Positions 47,601 to 60,700 of a stretch of DNA of 64,000 nucleotides are shown piece by piece. The stretch is from Halichondria panicea (Eukaryota > Porifera > Demospongiae > Suberitida > Halichondriidae). Position 1 is the stretch's first letter, and every line of letters starts with the position of its first letter. Below the pieces are notes generated by a model that was given only the letters and a program-made list of their open reading frames with translations, had not been told where the DNA came from and did no database searches. A program made the translations under genes and the position numbers. The DNA lies in NCBI RefSeq assembly GCF_963675165.1, contig NC_087388.1, positions 3,078,800-3,142,799 of the forward strand. Reading direction: 5' to 3'.

Positions 47601-50600
47601 GAGCAGAGATGACGTCCTGCAGTCCGCACAGAGAAGTATCATTGTGGTCCCAGCTGACCTCACGAAGATGATAGTTTGTGAGTAGGACCTTTGCAAGGTA
47701 ACGAGCTCCATGGTTACCCATCTGATTGCCACTGCACGAACAGACAACAAACAGCAATATAGTGACGTAAGTTGAAAGTGAGAGATGTATATGTATATTC
47801 ACGGAAAAAATTCCCCTACTGTACGTTCTACAGAACATGAAACAAGTTACATGTGCATGTACGTACACTTGGATCTGCACATACATGTAGCAGAAAACGA
47901 TAAGCTTCAGTTACATGTACATGCACATTTACCACACCTGATGTTGAGCTTAAGTAATGATGTGTTGTCTGAGACAGCTGTAAGAAGGGCAAAGGTAAGG
48001 TCTTTCAGTTTGGAGTCCTGCACACTCAACGATGACAAGTGACAGTCGTCCTTCTTAAGAAGGAAGCACAGTTTGTCCATGGCATCCGCACGAACTCTAT
48101 GTGTGCATACATGTAAGTGCATGCCAATAAACGTGTTTACATTGAAACCTTAATTCCTACACTGAAGGTTTGCTCAAGTATTGAAAATAACACAGATGGG
48201 TGATAGAGTTTGTTGATATTAACAAAGTATGTGCTTCAGTAATGACAAGAGAATCAAAACAATGGCTATTGGGAATATAACATTGACTAAACAATACACA
48301 TTGAACACACGTTAATATACATGTAGTCATGTAACTCGTGAGTGGAATGAGAAGCACAATCATGCATGTACATTGTATATGTATTTGCATTTATAACAAA
48401 ACCGTTTTTAGTAATCAAATATCTGGCTTCAAAAAAGTACGTACCACTGGGGTGAGGCGGGGCAATCAGGGCTGTATATATTATTATGTACCACTGTAAC
48501 AGTAAGGCACTTCACTTACATTTGCTTGCCACTGAAGTTCCTGCCAAGTGCCACATGCCTGAGCTTACTGTTTCCAGCAACGGACTCTATGATGATTGGC
48601 AGACACTGATCCAGACCACAGTCAGAGATATCGAGTTTGTGTAGACACTGGGTTCGAGAGATAACTTTGGCCATTACTCCAGGGTCATGGCCGCAACCCA
48701 GGTCATTGGACGATACGTTCAAGTTAACAGAAGTCACATTGGGATTAACTGAAAGGCCTTCCAGTATGGCACTGTGCGGTGGAGGGATCGTTACTACATG
48801 TACATGTACTGTACGCAATAGCTAGCCCAATACTATTAGCAATAATTATGATACATGTACATGTACAGGAAACCACAATGTTAGTGTTCAGGTGCACAGA
48901 ATGTGATATGAATTCTAGGATAATAAAAGCACAGTAACCAAACTCAACAGCGGCATACATGCACGTACATGTATCTATATACACATTGTATATGTAACTT
49001 ACGAGACAATTTCATTGGTGAGCCTGCAATCAGTTAGGTCGATGTTACTGATGGCAATGCACGAGCTGCAGAACTGTTGCAGTTTTGCGGCCACACCGGC
49101 AGACAGTACACCTTTCTTGCCTTTACCACTGTTGTGGGACAGGTCCAGCGTTCTAAGATGTTGTTGACAACCTCTGATCAAAACCTGTAGAGTGTACATG
49201 TAGTTATGGCGTACTTCCAACATCCATAACATTTCAGGTTAGTGAGTGCAAAATCATACACTATAATGAGAGAGATTAGATTTCCATACACTTCAGGAAT
49301 AGTTGAAAAAAGTTTGCCTAGAGTGATTTCAGTTCCATATTAACCTGAACGACTGAGTCCAGAGTTAGGCCACACCCAGAGAGGTTGAGGTGGGAGATAG
49401 TTTGTGGCTCCTGGATAAAGGCCAGGGCACCCAGTGGGTCAGGGCCAAGAGGATTGCTAGATAGGTCAAAGTGCACAAGGGAGTATTCCATGTGCTTGTT
49501 TTGTTTCAACGACTGTGCCAGCATTGATCCACCTACAAACATGAATGTGTGTAAGCAAAGGTAGTCGTGCACATGCAAGCACCAATGTGCACATCGCTAT
49601 GTATGCACGATTGTCTATGTATTGTACATGCATTCATAATAATTATGGCGCATCGAAAGAGCCTGTTTTGATAACAGGCATAATACCTCATTGTCACCAC
49701 GTGGGTACCCACCTCTGTTGGAAATCTTGCAGTTGGCTAACACAATATGTTGGAGTCCGTGTGGGAGGTTATCTAAAGCACTGCCCAGTGACTCAATAGC
49801 TGCATAAAGGATCAATACGGACACGATTAAAAACAAAAGACAGCTTTTCCTAACACATGAAAACAATCTTAGCTTTGTAATAATTATAGTACAGTAGTAC
49901 ATGTATAATTTTTGTACTGTACAATATATTTATGACATGAAATTGCTTCAGCATCAGCAATGTACATCGTATGTACTGTACTATGATATAAAAGAACGTA
50001 CACAGTGAACATACATTTGTCATCAAAGTTGTTGTCAGATAGGTCCAAATGAACTATTGCTGACCGAGGGTTGTTCTTCAGAGCAACAGACATTCTCACG
50101 AGATTCTCACTGTGTATTGACAAGAGGTTGATTGATAGCACACATGTATGGCATACAAATTATATAGCACATCATACGTGCAGATGCATGGTAATACACT
50201 TACGGTCTAAGAGATGCATTGCGAAGAACAATCTTCTTAATAGCTCGAGACACGTTGATTACATAGCAAAGCTCTTCAACTAGTTCAGCAGGCTGGATGG
50301 ATGAATCGGGAAAAATATTTAAGCTTATAACATTATTATACCAAGAGTAGATAAGAGTACTCTTATCTACTTTTGCATATACATACATACACATACGTGT
50401 ATTGTGTATGTAGAACAAGTGCTTACCAGTCTGTCATTTCTAACAATAATACCCTCAAAAAACTCGTTGTGCCTGAGCGTGCTCAAAACTGGAAGGAGAT
50501 CTCTGCATTGAGTAAAAAAACTTTCAGCAATGTATCTACAGTACTGTAGTGGTACCCTCACAACATAATTACGCCCACCTACCCTTTTCTGCAAGAACTT

Positions 50601-53600
50601 TAGGCTTAATTGAGAAGGTACTGGAGGACCCATTTTAACAAACAGCGAGTTATAGTTACAAAACCAAATACCCGCGGCTTATGCTTGTGGACTGTGATCG
50701 TACCATATAAAATGCATTGTACCTTGTGAACAAAATATAATATTGGTATATACAGAATAATGTACATTTGAAGCATGATTAAAGTACAACAGTCAACTAC
50801 ATGTACATAAAGATCTACATGTACTTGCATGCTCTACACAATCATCTTTGGGGGCGAGCAGAATCACAGAGAAAAATCATGTCCGTTTTTAGTGCATATT
50901 ATACCGGCCAGCATAGATAAAAGCTGTCTAACACTGATTTGCTTGTTTCTACTTCACAAACTCAGCATTTGATATGGTTATTTTCGAGTCTTTCGAGGAT
51001 TGACCCAGAAATACGAAAATTTAGTGCCTCGAAAATTGGTTTTACATCAGGTATTGAAATCTTTCTACTGTAGAGGTGTGGTTATTTGAACCACTATCCT
51101 CGAAATGTTCTGTTTGGGCAGTTCGCGAAAATTAGTACCTCGAAAATAACCCGCTATACGGTAGCTATGTACAAAAAGAGGGGATGGGTGTATTTTTGCC
51201 ATAGGGTATATATACAATAACATAAATGTTTACCTGGTGGAGAGGTGATTGAAGTCAGACAAATTGAGGTCTCGAAAACCATGAGCCAGGTACACGTTCT
51301 TCAAATACTATTGGGTGAGCAAATTGTTTACAAAACAAAAGGAAAAGGTCCAACCACAACTACTCCACTTAACTACCTATAATTATGTAATAGCAGGAGT
51401 ATTCATGTAATAGTGATAACCTATACAGTTATAGACACCAGGTTTCGAATGTGTTTTCAAATAGATAGCGAACGTAATTAATGCAAAGACTGAACATTAG
51501 CATAGTTAGAAAGGCATAGGGCTTGTGCAACGTCATTCGCAAACGATAAATTCTAAATCGGGTATTATATAAATGCTGTACTAACCAATCAGATTGCGAT
51601 TCTATACTACGAGTAACTAAACGACTTTAGTACAATGTGCACCATAAGCGTGCTGTATATATATAGTGAGCATATTTTGCATTTCAGGGAATCAGGTGAA
51701 ATAAAATTCCCTCCTGATAAGTAATCACGATCGACCAATGGTTGCTGCAATAATATTATACATTGTGTATGCAGTACTGGTAGAGCTGTGGATATCCCGT
51801 GCAGTGCATATTTGCACAGTAAACATTCCCCCCAAACACATTCGTCAAATAATCATAATGCTTGCAAAATGTAAACATACCCGCTATACGGTATTATATA
51901 AATATAGAGACAAACTGCATACACATGGAAGATATGCTTTGGGCCAATACGGTAACAGTGGAAAAATGGGATCAAGTGGCTTATACAGCACCGGATGTGC
52001 ATTTTTCCTTAGCTAACCTAAATCCCTCCCCCTTCCAAAATTCCATCCGGTGCCGTATATGCCACTTGATCCGATAAATGTAGCTTTTTCTCTACAAATT
52101 TATTGTAGTACATAATCGTTACATACCTGTAAGTAAAGTCATACTGAAAGAGGTACGAATGACATGATCGACATACGTGTACGTGTAACATTGCACGTAT
52201 ACTTCATAAGCGTTGAGGCGAACACACAAATTATGATTATTGATGAGACATAATTATACTGTACAGTAAGAGGTACATTGTACATGTACGAATGACATGA
52301 TCGACATACATTGCACGTACAAATCATCAGCATTGATGTAAACACATAAATTACGATTATTGATAGGGTCTACTACTTATTTGATCGACAATTTTACATG
52401 CACAGGGAGTATAGCTTTGCACTTACCCAAACTACTTCACTGCTGAAGGACACACCAAAGAAGTCACTGAGGAAGGCATAAGAGGTGATAAAGCCTTGCA
52501 GACTAGAGGCATCACTACGATCCATTGCTGAGAGAAGACTGTCTCGTAGTGACGTCACCTCTGACCGAAGTGAGTCAGGGTCAAAGGTCAACTTCAACAC
52601 CATCCTGGACAAAATAGAACTTGCCGTGCACAAATGTGCATAGATGACGTACATGTAAGCTACTACTGGATGCACCTGTAATTTACTTGCACCTTACTGT
52701 ACACGCAGACAGACTTTTAAGAAAACACTTACTCTAATTGAGTAATAGGAAACACATTCTTGAGCTGGGCTGTGATTAGTCCAATGATCTCCACTGAGTC
52801 ACGCCTAGTTGAGTGGAATTCTCGTGGTTTCTCACCCGGAAGTTGGAATGTAAGCTGGGAAAAACATGTCGAGTTGTTTGCATAGACCATTTTGCTTTAC
52901 CAACACAATATCTACGTGGTAACATGTATGAGTTATTGAGGGCTCTTTCTCACGACTATTGTTGATGAAATTCCATGATCCCATGGGAAATTGGCTATGA
53001 AAACAAACTGCTCACGAGCATACTATTATTATGTGGGAGCGGTGTGGCATAATGAGCATGTGAACACTATATTAAAGTAAACATCACTAAAATGATAATG
53101 GTAAAAGTTAACAAAGAACTATACTGTTAATGCAACGTGCAAATACACGGCTGTGTGTATACGCAAACACATCATTCACTACAAAACTATACCTTTGATT
53201 CAGTACATTCTAGTAGTTGAATCTTGAGAAAGTTGAAGCTGATCTCCAGCTACAATAATGAAGCAGAACTAAATTCACATTAGATTATCACGACGATATT
53301 ACCTTAACAGCTGGTCTATGGGAGAGGATGTAGCATCTGCTGTTGGTGATCACCTTAGAAAAAATAAAGTGACACTAGAATTATAATTTTGTGCGTAATT
53401 ATTCTCTCACAAATTACAGCTACAAACATTTAATTCTTGTGTTGATAGGTGAGCCAAGTTACCATACCATTGCTAGCTTCTGTTGCATTTGTGTAACAGA
53501 AGCCACAACCATGCCAACATACATGAGCCTGCTTACTGCCTTGAACCAGATCTAGTCTATGTATAGTGCGCCCAAATGCAATTTTTACCAGTGTCTTGGG

Positions 53601-53895
53601 CTCAGTGGGGTCTCCTTTCTTTGAAAATGTGTCTACTTGCAAAACTTTTCTCAAAAATATCTCTCCAGCTCCAACCAGCACACTGCGCTCCGCAGCTGAG
53701 GAGTCAGACACATTCATATACATGTAGTACATAATACATTCGCATAAACTGTACCAAATGCAAAATCACATTAATAGGCCAAAAAACCTGTTATAACACA
53801 TCATGTAGAGATCTACTTCCACATGTTTACTTACAGGTAAGTCCTAGCTCTTTTCCAAAGATATCCAGATCCTTGGGAGGGCTTGATTCCGTCAT
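41664..53895 (-). CDS. CARMIL-family actin regulator (capping protein, Arp2/3 and myosin-I linker)
   Basis: Twenty-eight phase-consistent exons give 1478 residues (human CARMIL1 ~1371): 53895-53835, 53695-53589, 53353-53303, 53249-53193, 52854-52733, 52604-52427, 51307-51234, 50502-50427, 50292-50204, 50109-50015, 49799-49713, 49532-49345, 49184-49003, 48771-48520, 48096-47938, 47731-47594, 47331-47151, 47078-46950, 46433-46317, 46201-45938, 45790-45637, 45405-45236, 45053-44293, 44226-44154, 43192-43044, 42869-42533, 42183-42054, 41719-41664. Residues ~25-120 form the PH-like N domain; ~215-640 are leucine-rich repeats (IVHLDLSDNNFDD, LHKLDISDCGL, LRHVALGRNFSGKQM); ~640-870 a helical dimerisation region (NYTLRVMPLPLADIG); ~935-944 the capping-protein motif LQHLGKTRPK. 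The rest is an acidic, Pro/Ser/Thr-rich tail ending NTDTLDSLV. CARMILs act at the plasma membrane to uncap actin filaments. The vertebrate paralogue number cannot be assigned. Confidence 0.9.
41752..41947. mobile_element. Family-A MITE in the last CARMIL intron
   Basis: Left tactgtatagccggtaattt, right gaaaattacccgctatacag followed by ta. The interior is different (accacgaatgatttacccac), a distinct subtype. Confidence 0.75.
46529..46743. mobile_element. MITE with CAGGGTTGCATC end (relative of 6326-6794)
   Basis: Inverted ends are cagggttgcatctaaatg and cctagagatgaaaccctg. The interior is aggcgcgcgtaacaaacctt, ccccccaaaac. CARMIL intron. Confidence 0.65.
50974..51163. mobile_element. Family-A-related MITE, 'gtgcctcgaaaat' subtype
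   Basis: Left tggttattttcgagtctttc, right cctcgaaaataacccgctat acggta. It shares its interior with 5889-6052. CARMIL intron 7. Confidence 0.6.
51968..52074. repeat. Inverted repeat with 29-bp arms
   Basis: ggatcaagtggcttatacag..accggatg and catccggt..gccgtatatgccacttgatcc. CARMIL intron. Confidence 0.7.
52147..52375. repeat. Tandem pair of ~115-bp units
   Basis: Both units contain gaatgacatgatcgacatac, attgcacgta, then acacataaattacgattatt. The second is slightly diverged. CARMIL intron. Confidence 0.75.
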
Positions 53896-54769
53896 AACTT
53901 AACTATAAAGAAGGCCTCTCTTTAGTTTTTAATTTGAGCTAAACTGTAACAGCTCAGCTAGCTAATTATGTATGGGTGGGGCAGGTGTCCTGAGGTGAAA
54001 CATTCGCTCCCCCTCAATTCAGGAATTTCGGGGGGTTCCAAGCATTTAATCTCCCCTAGTTGGGCGGAGTCCAACCAACACACGACTCCGCCCAACTAGA
54101 CCTCCCCAGCCCCCCAGCCCACCAGCTAGTCTCGAGGCCAGACTCCTCCCGGGGAGAGAGTCTGGCAAACAGAGTCACTTTTCTTGGTTTTCAGACAGTC
54201 AAAAGTGGGCGTGTCGGAAATGGGCGTGGTGACGATGCTAAAACTGGCTGGCTATTATCTCTACTCCTATACAGATTTAGTGAGATTTGAAAGATTCTCT
54301 GTACTTGAAATAACATTTTTAGTTGATGTATACAGGAATTTAAGTTAGCCATTGCCTACTGGCATAGTTTTAAAAATGACAAAGGTCAAGTACTATCAAC
54401 CTCCTCTGTGAAGTGGAATCATGTGACAGTTTAATTGCATTCTTGCGAATCTGATTGGAGATGTCAAATTTTGACATCTGAACCAAGAAAAGTGACTCTA
54501 AATGCCAGACCCCTCCCTGGCACATGTCAGATCACGTGCAAGGGAGTGGTCTGGGGCCAGACTACCCACCAGCATTAGGGGTAGTTGGGCGGAGCCCGAC
54601 CGGTCGGGCTCCGCCCAACTACATTAGGGGCTCACCAATTGGAAAACATTGAAGCAGCCCCTTCAGCTAGCTAGCTATCTCACTGCATGCCGCGCCGCAG
54701 TACCTTCACCTTCAGCTGATCAGATAAAGACTACACGACTGTGGCTGTTGCATTGGTTTTTTTTCTCCC
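53896..54769. promoter_or_regulatory. Divergent promoter region of CARMIL and CNOT10, carrying an inserted inverted-repeat element
   Basis: The two start codons are 874 bp apart. About 570 bp (54056-54622) is an element whose two ends are themselves palindromes. Host promoter sequence is therefore left on only ~160 bp on the CARMIL side and ~150 bp on the CNOT10 side. The promoter role is inferred from geometry. Confidence 0.5.
54056..54622. mobile_element. Foldback element with palindromic ends in the CARMIL/CNOT10 promoter
   Basis: The left end is a hairpin (54056-54099, ctagttgggcggagtc / gactccgcccaactag). The right end is a perfect 42-bp palindrome (54581-54622) with the same gtagttgggcggag core. 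Inside, gccagactcctccc/agagtctggc and cttttcttggttttcaga/gaaccaagaaaagtgact are inverted between halves. Confidence 0.8.
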
Positions 54770-57700
54770 ATGGACAATGAAATTGAGCTGGCTAGATTGG
54801 CTAAAGAGGCGTTCGATAGCCACCGGTATGAAAGTTGCCTGTCCTCTCTAAACAAGCTACAGGAGCACCGCAGAAGTGATGGGCGTGTAGCTCACAATAG
54901 AGCAGTTGCACAGTACCTTTTGTCCAACCTAACTCTAACAGATGGCTTTAAAAAGTCTCTGCTGTCAGTCAATGCACAGGTACTATTCATTACTTTAACT
55001 GTGTTTTAATTTTGAATACCGTCTTTGTAAAAACGGTGATAAAACGCATTCCGTATAGTTTGAAGGTAAAGTTTTCAATTAATTGCACCTTTGAAAAACG
55101 AAGGTAAATCTGTAACTAGTTGCTTTCTACTGTCCATATTATTGCAGCCGGAGCTTTGATCTACATGTCTGCAATCTTGAAATTAATATCTCTTTTTAAC
55201 TGAAGGCCTTCAATTTCAGCGCCACCCTAATATTAAATTACTCTCTAATAAGGCGCCACTTTTTTTATACATGTAATTACAAGGATTCTATGGGAGAAAT
55301 GTCCCGGTGGCGCCATATTAAAAGAGGCCTTATTTCGAAAAATTACGGTATAGAGGTAAATCACAAACATAAAACGGGCGTGTTAAAATTTGAGCTAAGG
55401 TTAGAGTTGCTACACTGTTGGTAGTGCAATCAGACACTCTAAAGGATCAAGCGTATCAATGTATTGCTTTCTTGTATACAGGTATCTAGATTTAGTTTCA
55501 GATGGTACCTTCAGCACAAAAGTTTACAAAACTACGGTTTTATTATTGACTTTATCACAGGCAGGACTCTCTCTCTCCAGAGATGCTGAACATATAAACA
55601 TGATAGTGTGTGATATGGAAACAGAAATCAGTGCAATAGATAAACATTTGCTTGTGCTTGTGTGTGCAGCTCGGACTACAATTGTTGGGTGTGTGAATCA
55701 TCCATTATCTTGCTGTCTATGCTTATTTTCTTGACACGATAGCTTCTTAGCACTTAGTTCTAGCTGAATTTTCTTGCATCATACTCAACCATACATGTAG
55801 TAGAGCTACAAATGTAAGTAACATTGCTACAGCTTGCCACTCATGCTTTTTACTACTCAGAATGGGCTGCCTGGCCAGAAGTAGATGGATCTGCATAACC
55901 TCTATAAGCACAACTTCAAAAATTGATTGAGCGCATTTTCATAAATACATTTAGCTGCAGCCGTTATTCAATTCCCGTGCAACAGCTCTTGACAGCAATT
56001 ACTGGTCCTAAATATAATATGAAATTAATGCGAGTACTGATACCTCGGGTGGAGTCGCCAAAGCTCTATGGCATCAAGCTACTAGCTATTAAATACACAC
56101 AATGATATGATTGTACTTCTATTAATGGCTGCTGCTCTCATAAAATCGAAACAGTGCAGCTTTGCAGTTTTTTTTTTACTCTTGCAGTTATAATTATAGC
56201 CTCCTTCACAGGCCTTCCATTGAAGAGAAGGCCTGCTACTACTGACTGCTTGCACCAATTATTGGGTATTCTGACGCAGGATAACAATGTGTAGGCTAGC
56301 AACACTCTGTGGATATGATTTGCTACACTTGAGCCCGAAAAGGCTGCAATGGCAAGTACATTGTAAGCCAAAACAAGCCATAACTTGAGAACAAAGCATT
56401 ATTTTGCAAATATTCACAAATTGAAATCCAAGAAATTATGAAGGTGAAAGTATTTGCCAATTTAGCGATACCATGGATTATAGCCTATAGAAGCTCTTGC
56501 ACTTCATTGGTCATTGAGCAACTATTACATGTATATAAATAGCAGTCTACATACACACAAACACAGTACCGTATACATGTACCTTGCTTTTTTGCATGCG
56601 TACAACCGAGCCATATTAACACGCTATTAATAACAGCTTCGCTATGCAAATTCCAGTGCAGTAATAGTATATCATAATTGTATAAGCGTAAATTAGTTAT
56701 GCAATGTTGTGTTTGTAATCAGTGCAGTGCGTTGTACTCTAGCCTCGAATTCTAGCCGATTCTCATTGTAGCGTGGGAGGGAGAGAACCGTTTGGTGACT
56801 CTGGGCATACTTTTCTGTCGTCAGACGGAATGTTGGTAGAGTACCTTACCCACAAGAATGTAAGATAGCTTTTCAAGAATACATTTCTATTTAAATTGTG
56901 GGTTATTATCCACCTGGTTAACGCATTTCTGACTGAGAACAGAATGCCCAGAGTCACCAGACGGTTCTCTCCCTCTCATGCTACATTGAGAACTGGCTGG
57001 AATTCAAGACTATGTTTTACCCAATCCTACCCACATCCATGTCGGCACAAGTTCAAGATCAATTTTTCATGTTTGTATTATTTTTAGTTCCACTAAATTA
57101 TTTGTTGCATTGATAATTATTGTTATGTGTTCCTTTTCTGACAGTTTGACCGTGATAGCGAGAACAGTGGTGTGGAAGCTACCATTGCTGACAAGGCAGT
57201 GCTCTACTTCAACCAGGCGCTGATCCACATGAGGCTGCATCAGTACAAGCATGCCACATTCCTCTTAGAGCAGCTTTTCCAGGTTCACAATACCTTGCAC
57301 AGTGAGTTGTTGATTGCTGTACGAGTGTCTCACCTTCTCATACAATGTATGGTATGTATGGTGATCCAGTGACGGATTTAAGGAATGGGTTTTCTGGCGC
57401 GAGACTGATACATGTACGTGTATGTAATACTATAGATAAAGGAGAGAGGGATTGAAAACGGAAGTCAAAACGTGTTCTTTTGTGCAGGAGGTGTGGCTTA
57501 AATTGGAAACTATCCGCGTTGCCAGCCCAAACGCAGGAAAATAAGTTTTAGCCTATTGATTTTCACCGAGTGTTGCTACTGTACTTAGTTTAATAGCTCT
57601 GCACTAGTCAAAACGTGTATTTTTGTGCAGAAGTTGTGATTTCCGTATTGCTCCTCTCATTTTTGTACAACCTGATCATCAACGAAGAAAATGTCGAGGT

Positions 57701-60700
57701 CAAAAGCCCCTGAGTTCTTGCAGTCGATATGATATTGCAGTGATATTTTGGATTAATACGTTAGGCTATATATATTATTCTATATTCAACAATGTATAAT
57801 TTTCTCAATTTAGCGGACTCCTTGGCAGTGGAAGTAAGTCTACTGCTCATCGAGGTATGTCTCCGTACCAACCAATTGGAGATGGCTAGCAAGTACATCG
57901 AATTCCTTGAGAGCCATTACTTCAAGAGTAGCAATGGGGGACGAGGGGAGGAGCTATCTGGAGATGGTGGAGTAGAGAGTTATCGCTCCAAGATGTACCT
58001 GTTCAAGGCATGTCTCAGCGTGCTTACCGGAAACATCAAGACTTGTAAAAAAGAGCTGAAGAGTTTGACAAGTATTTCTGGGAATGTAAGTTTCATATTT
58101 CACGTATTTTGAGTATACATGTCCCTTACAAAAATACAATATGAGCAGCACGCATGCAGCACATATCAGCAGCACACGTGCATGCACTTACATCTTGCAC
58201 ATATCTGGCATTTGTTTAGCATTTGTGCTGCTTGTGTGCTGCATGGTGTATTTTGGACATAGGCGTGGGACGAGTGCAGAATGAGTGCAACTGTTATAGC
58301 TGTGGTACATGTGCTGCACGTGTGCCTCATGTATGTAGCCTGCTTGTTTGCTGCTCATAATTATTTGAAGGTTGTGTGCTTCCCACATGTGTGCAGCACG
58401 CATGTAAATGGCATGCAATGTACATGCGTGCTGCACACATGCCACTTACGATTGGTGCTTTCATTTTGCACCTATATTACGCGTATTGGGCACGCGTGCT
58501 ACCCATATTTCTACATACATGCAGCATACGTGCCATTTGAATGCCAGTATTAAAAGTTGCTGCCATGGAAACACACATACAAATCCATAATTATGCACTA
58601 GAAGGGTAACTTTGTTCAAAAAGTATCATTTGGGCTAGTTTAAAGCTCTTTTGGTCTTAACTTGTTACTGTTACGCTTTGGCTGTGATCAACTGTTCGCA
58701 GTGCTTTTCATATTTCTTTGAAGCTGGTAGCTCTTCGGTTTCTTTCTCTTCTCTCAATTTGAGTATTGGATTTTCAGCCTGTTTGTTGCCTTCCACTACG
58801 TGTTAATCAACTACGTAACTTTTAGTGAGCTCTTTCTTTGCACTGAAGTGCTAACCCTCGGCTGTTGACATGAGAATAAATAGATCTAGTATAAAAACCG
58901 AACGAGTGTTCAAGAAGCAATTACAAATGTAACTAACTTTTAATTAATAGAGACCGGTAAAGGATCACTTCAGCTGCTAATAAATTATGTAGATTTACAT
59001 TGAATAAAGGTCGCGTGTAGAGCTAGCCAACACGTGCAAGTTCAAGCTTCTTAGCTTTTGCTCGCTTTTATATGACAATGAAGCTTTAACATCGAAATCT
59101 GCCATTGTTTAAAAGTAATAACTTGTTGTGTGAAGGCTATCCATGCTGTAAACGCAGTGCTGTGGCATCCAGGTGAGTAGGCTCAGATCTGACAAACAGA
59201 CAAACAAACAAACAAAAAACGGACTACTGTACCCGCTAGTAATGATCGAATGATGAGTATAATTATGCTTGGCTGTCCTACATGTAATTGTAGAAGAAAG
59301 ACTTTGGACTTATACGCATTGGATCACCTAATCTAATAACCTCACTTTCCCGTTTCAACGCAATAAATTATTAAGCCCTTGTTTGATTTTCATAATCCAG
59401 GAGGGAGACTCGTTAGTGTGGTCACCCTTTAGGACAGTGCAGTTAATAGCCACAATAGCGAGGTGGCTGCAATTCAGAAAGTGGCCGTAGCTAATTTGTG
59501 GTCCTACCTCGAGTCCAACCATGGAGCAGTATACGGAATAGTGAGGTGGCTTCATTTCAGGGCGAGTTTTATGCAGTAATGCTAGCTAGCAATCTGTGCC
59601 AAAACAAATCGGTCGGTATATCGAGGTGACCATAATTCAGAGAGCCGGATTAACGAGAGGCTACAATGTATAACTATTGTATACTGTTAAAATTGCAAGT
59701 ATCACAGCTACTTATATATGGCTCACTTAATTGTTTCTAAACTTTCTCATACGTAGTCATATAATTATAATTATAGCAACAAAACATATATAATTATTAT
59801 TTGCACATAATAATATTATTGTAAATATTTTTCTGGTGAGAACGAATCTAATGATGGCACACTCAATATAGAGCTCTGCTGCTCAGTTTCTGAAGGCTAA
59901 CATTGAGTTTCTGAGGGGAAATTTCCAGAAATCATTAAAGGTTCTCGGCTCCACACAAAAGTCTCCCATGGTTACAGAGTCTGGAGAGTGTCTCACAGCA
60001 TTCAGCTTGAACAACATTGGCTGTATCCACTATCAGTTGGGTAAATACAGCCTGGCGGCACACTACCTCAGGAAGGCCATAGAGGAGAATGATGCTGCTC
60101 TCAATGGATTCCCTCCTCTGGATAAAGGTGGTTATGTGTAGTAAATGACATCTATCATCCTCTGAGTGACATGTCAGCAGAATACTATGGTGGTATTCTC
60201 ATTCACTTAATCCTTTCCTATACCTCTAGCCACCCCTCTCTCTGGTCGTCCCCTTGCTGTGTTGGGGGTTAACTGTCGACACATTCTGCTGTACAACTTG
60301 GGCATCCAGCAACTGTTTAGTGGCGCCCCCATGGCTGCCTTTGACTCTCTCCTGGAGGTGGTACAGGTGTACCATGCAAATCCACGGCTCTGGCTTCGAC
60401 TGGCTGAGGCCTCTGTGTCTGCACACACAAAAGTAAAGTTTCCCACACCTCTCTGCATGCAAGTCCATCTTGCGAGCATCTCTGGGTGGAAATACTGCTG
60501 TGAACGCTTTAGTATAATTATGTGTGTGCGTGTACATGTAAAGGTTTATACACGTATATAATTATTGCAGTAGTTTTGATATGCTTACAGTACCATACAT
60601 CCTGCTTTTCCCTCCAATAGGTGTCCCATGATTTAGCCGCAGGTCAGGTGATGAAAAGTGGTTCTGTGCAGCTGGTGGTAGGCTCTGGCATCAATCGCAA

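Noticed and set aside
53463..53732. Long first reading of CARMIL exon 2 running to ATG at 53732
   Set aside because: The upstream part has a clear acceptor at 53695 linking to exon 1. The downstream part beyond 53589 breaks the alignment with the CARMIL N domain, so it is kept only as a possible alternative donor.
55459..55734. 91-residue ORF in CNOT10 intron 1
   Set aside because: It resembles nothing in CNOT10, which joins exon 1 to exon 2 in phase without it. No supporting acceptor/donor pair fits the family sequence.
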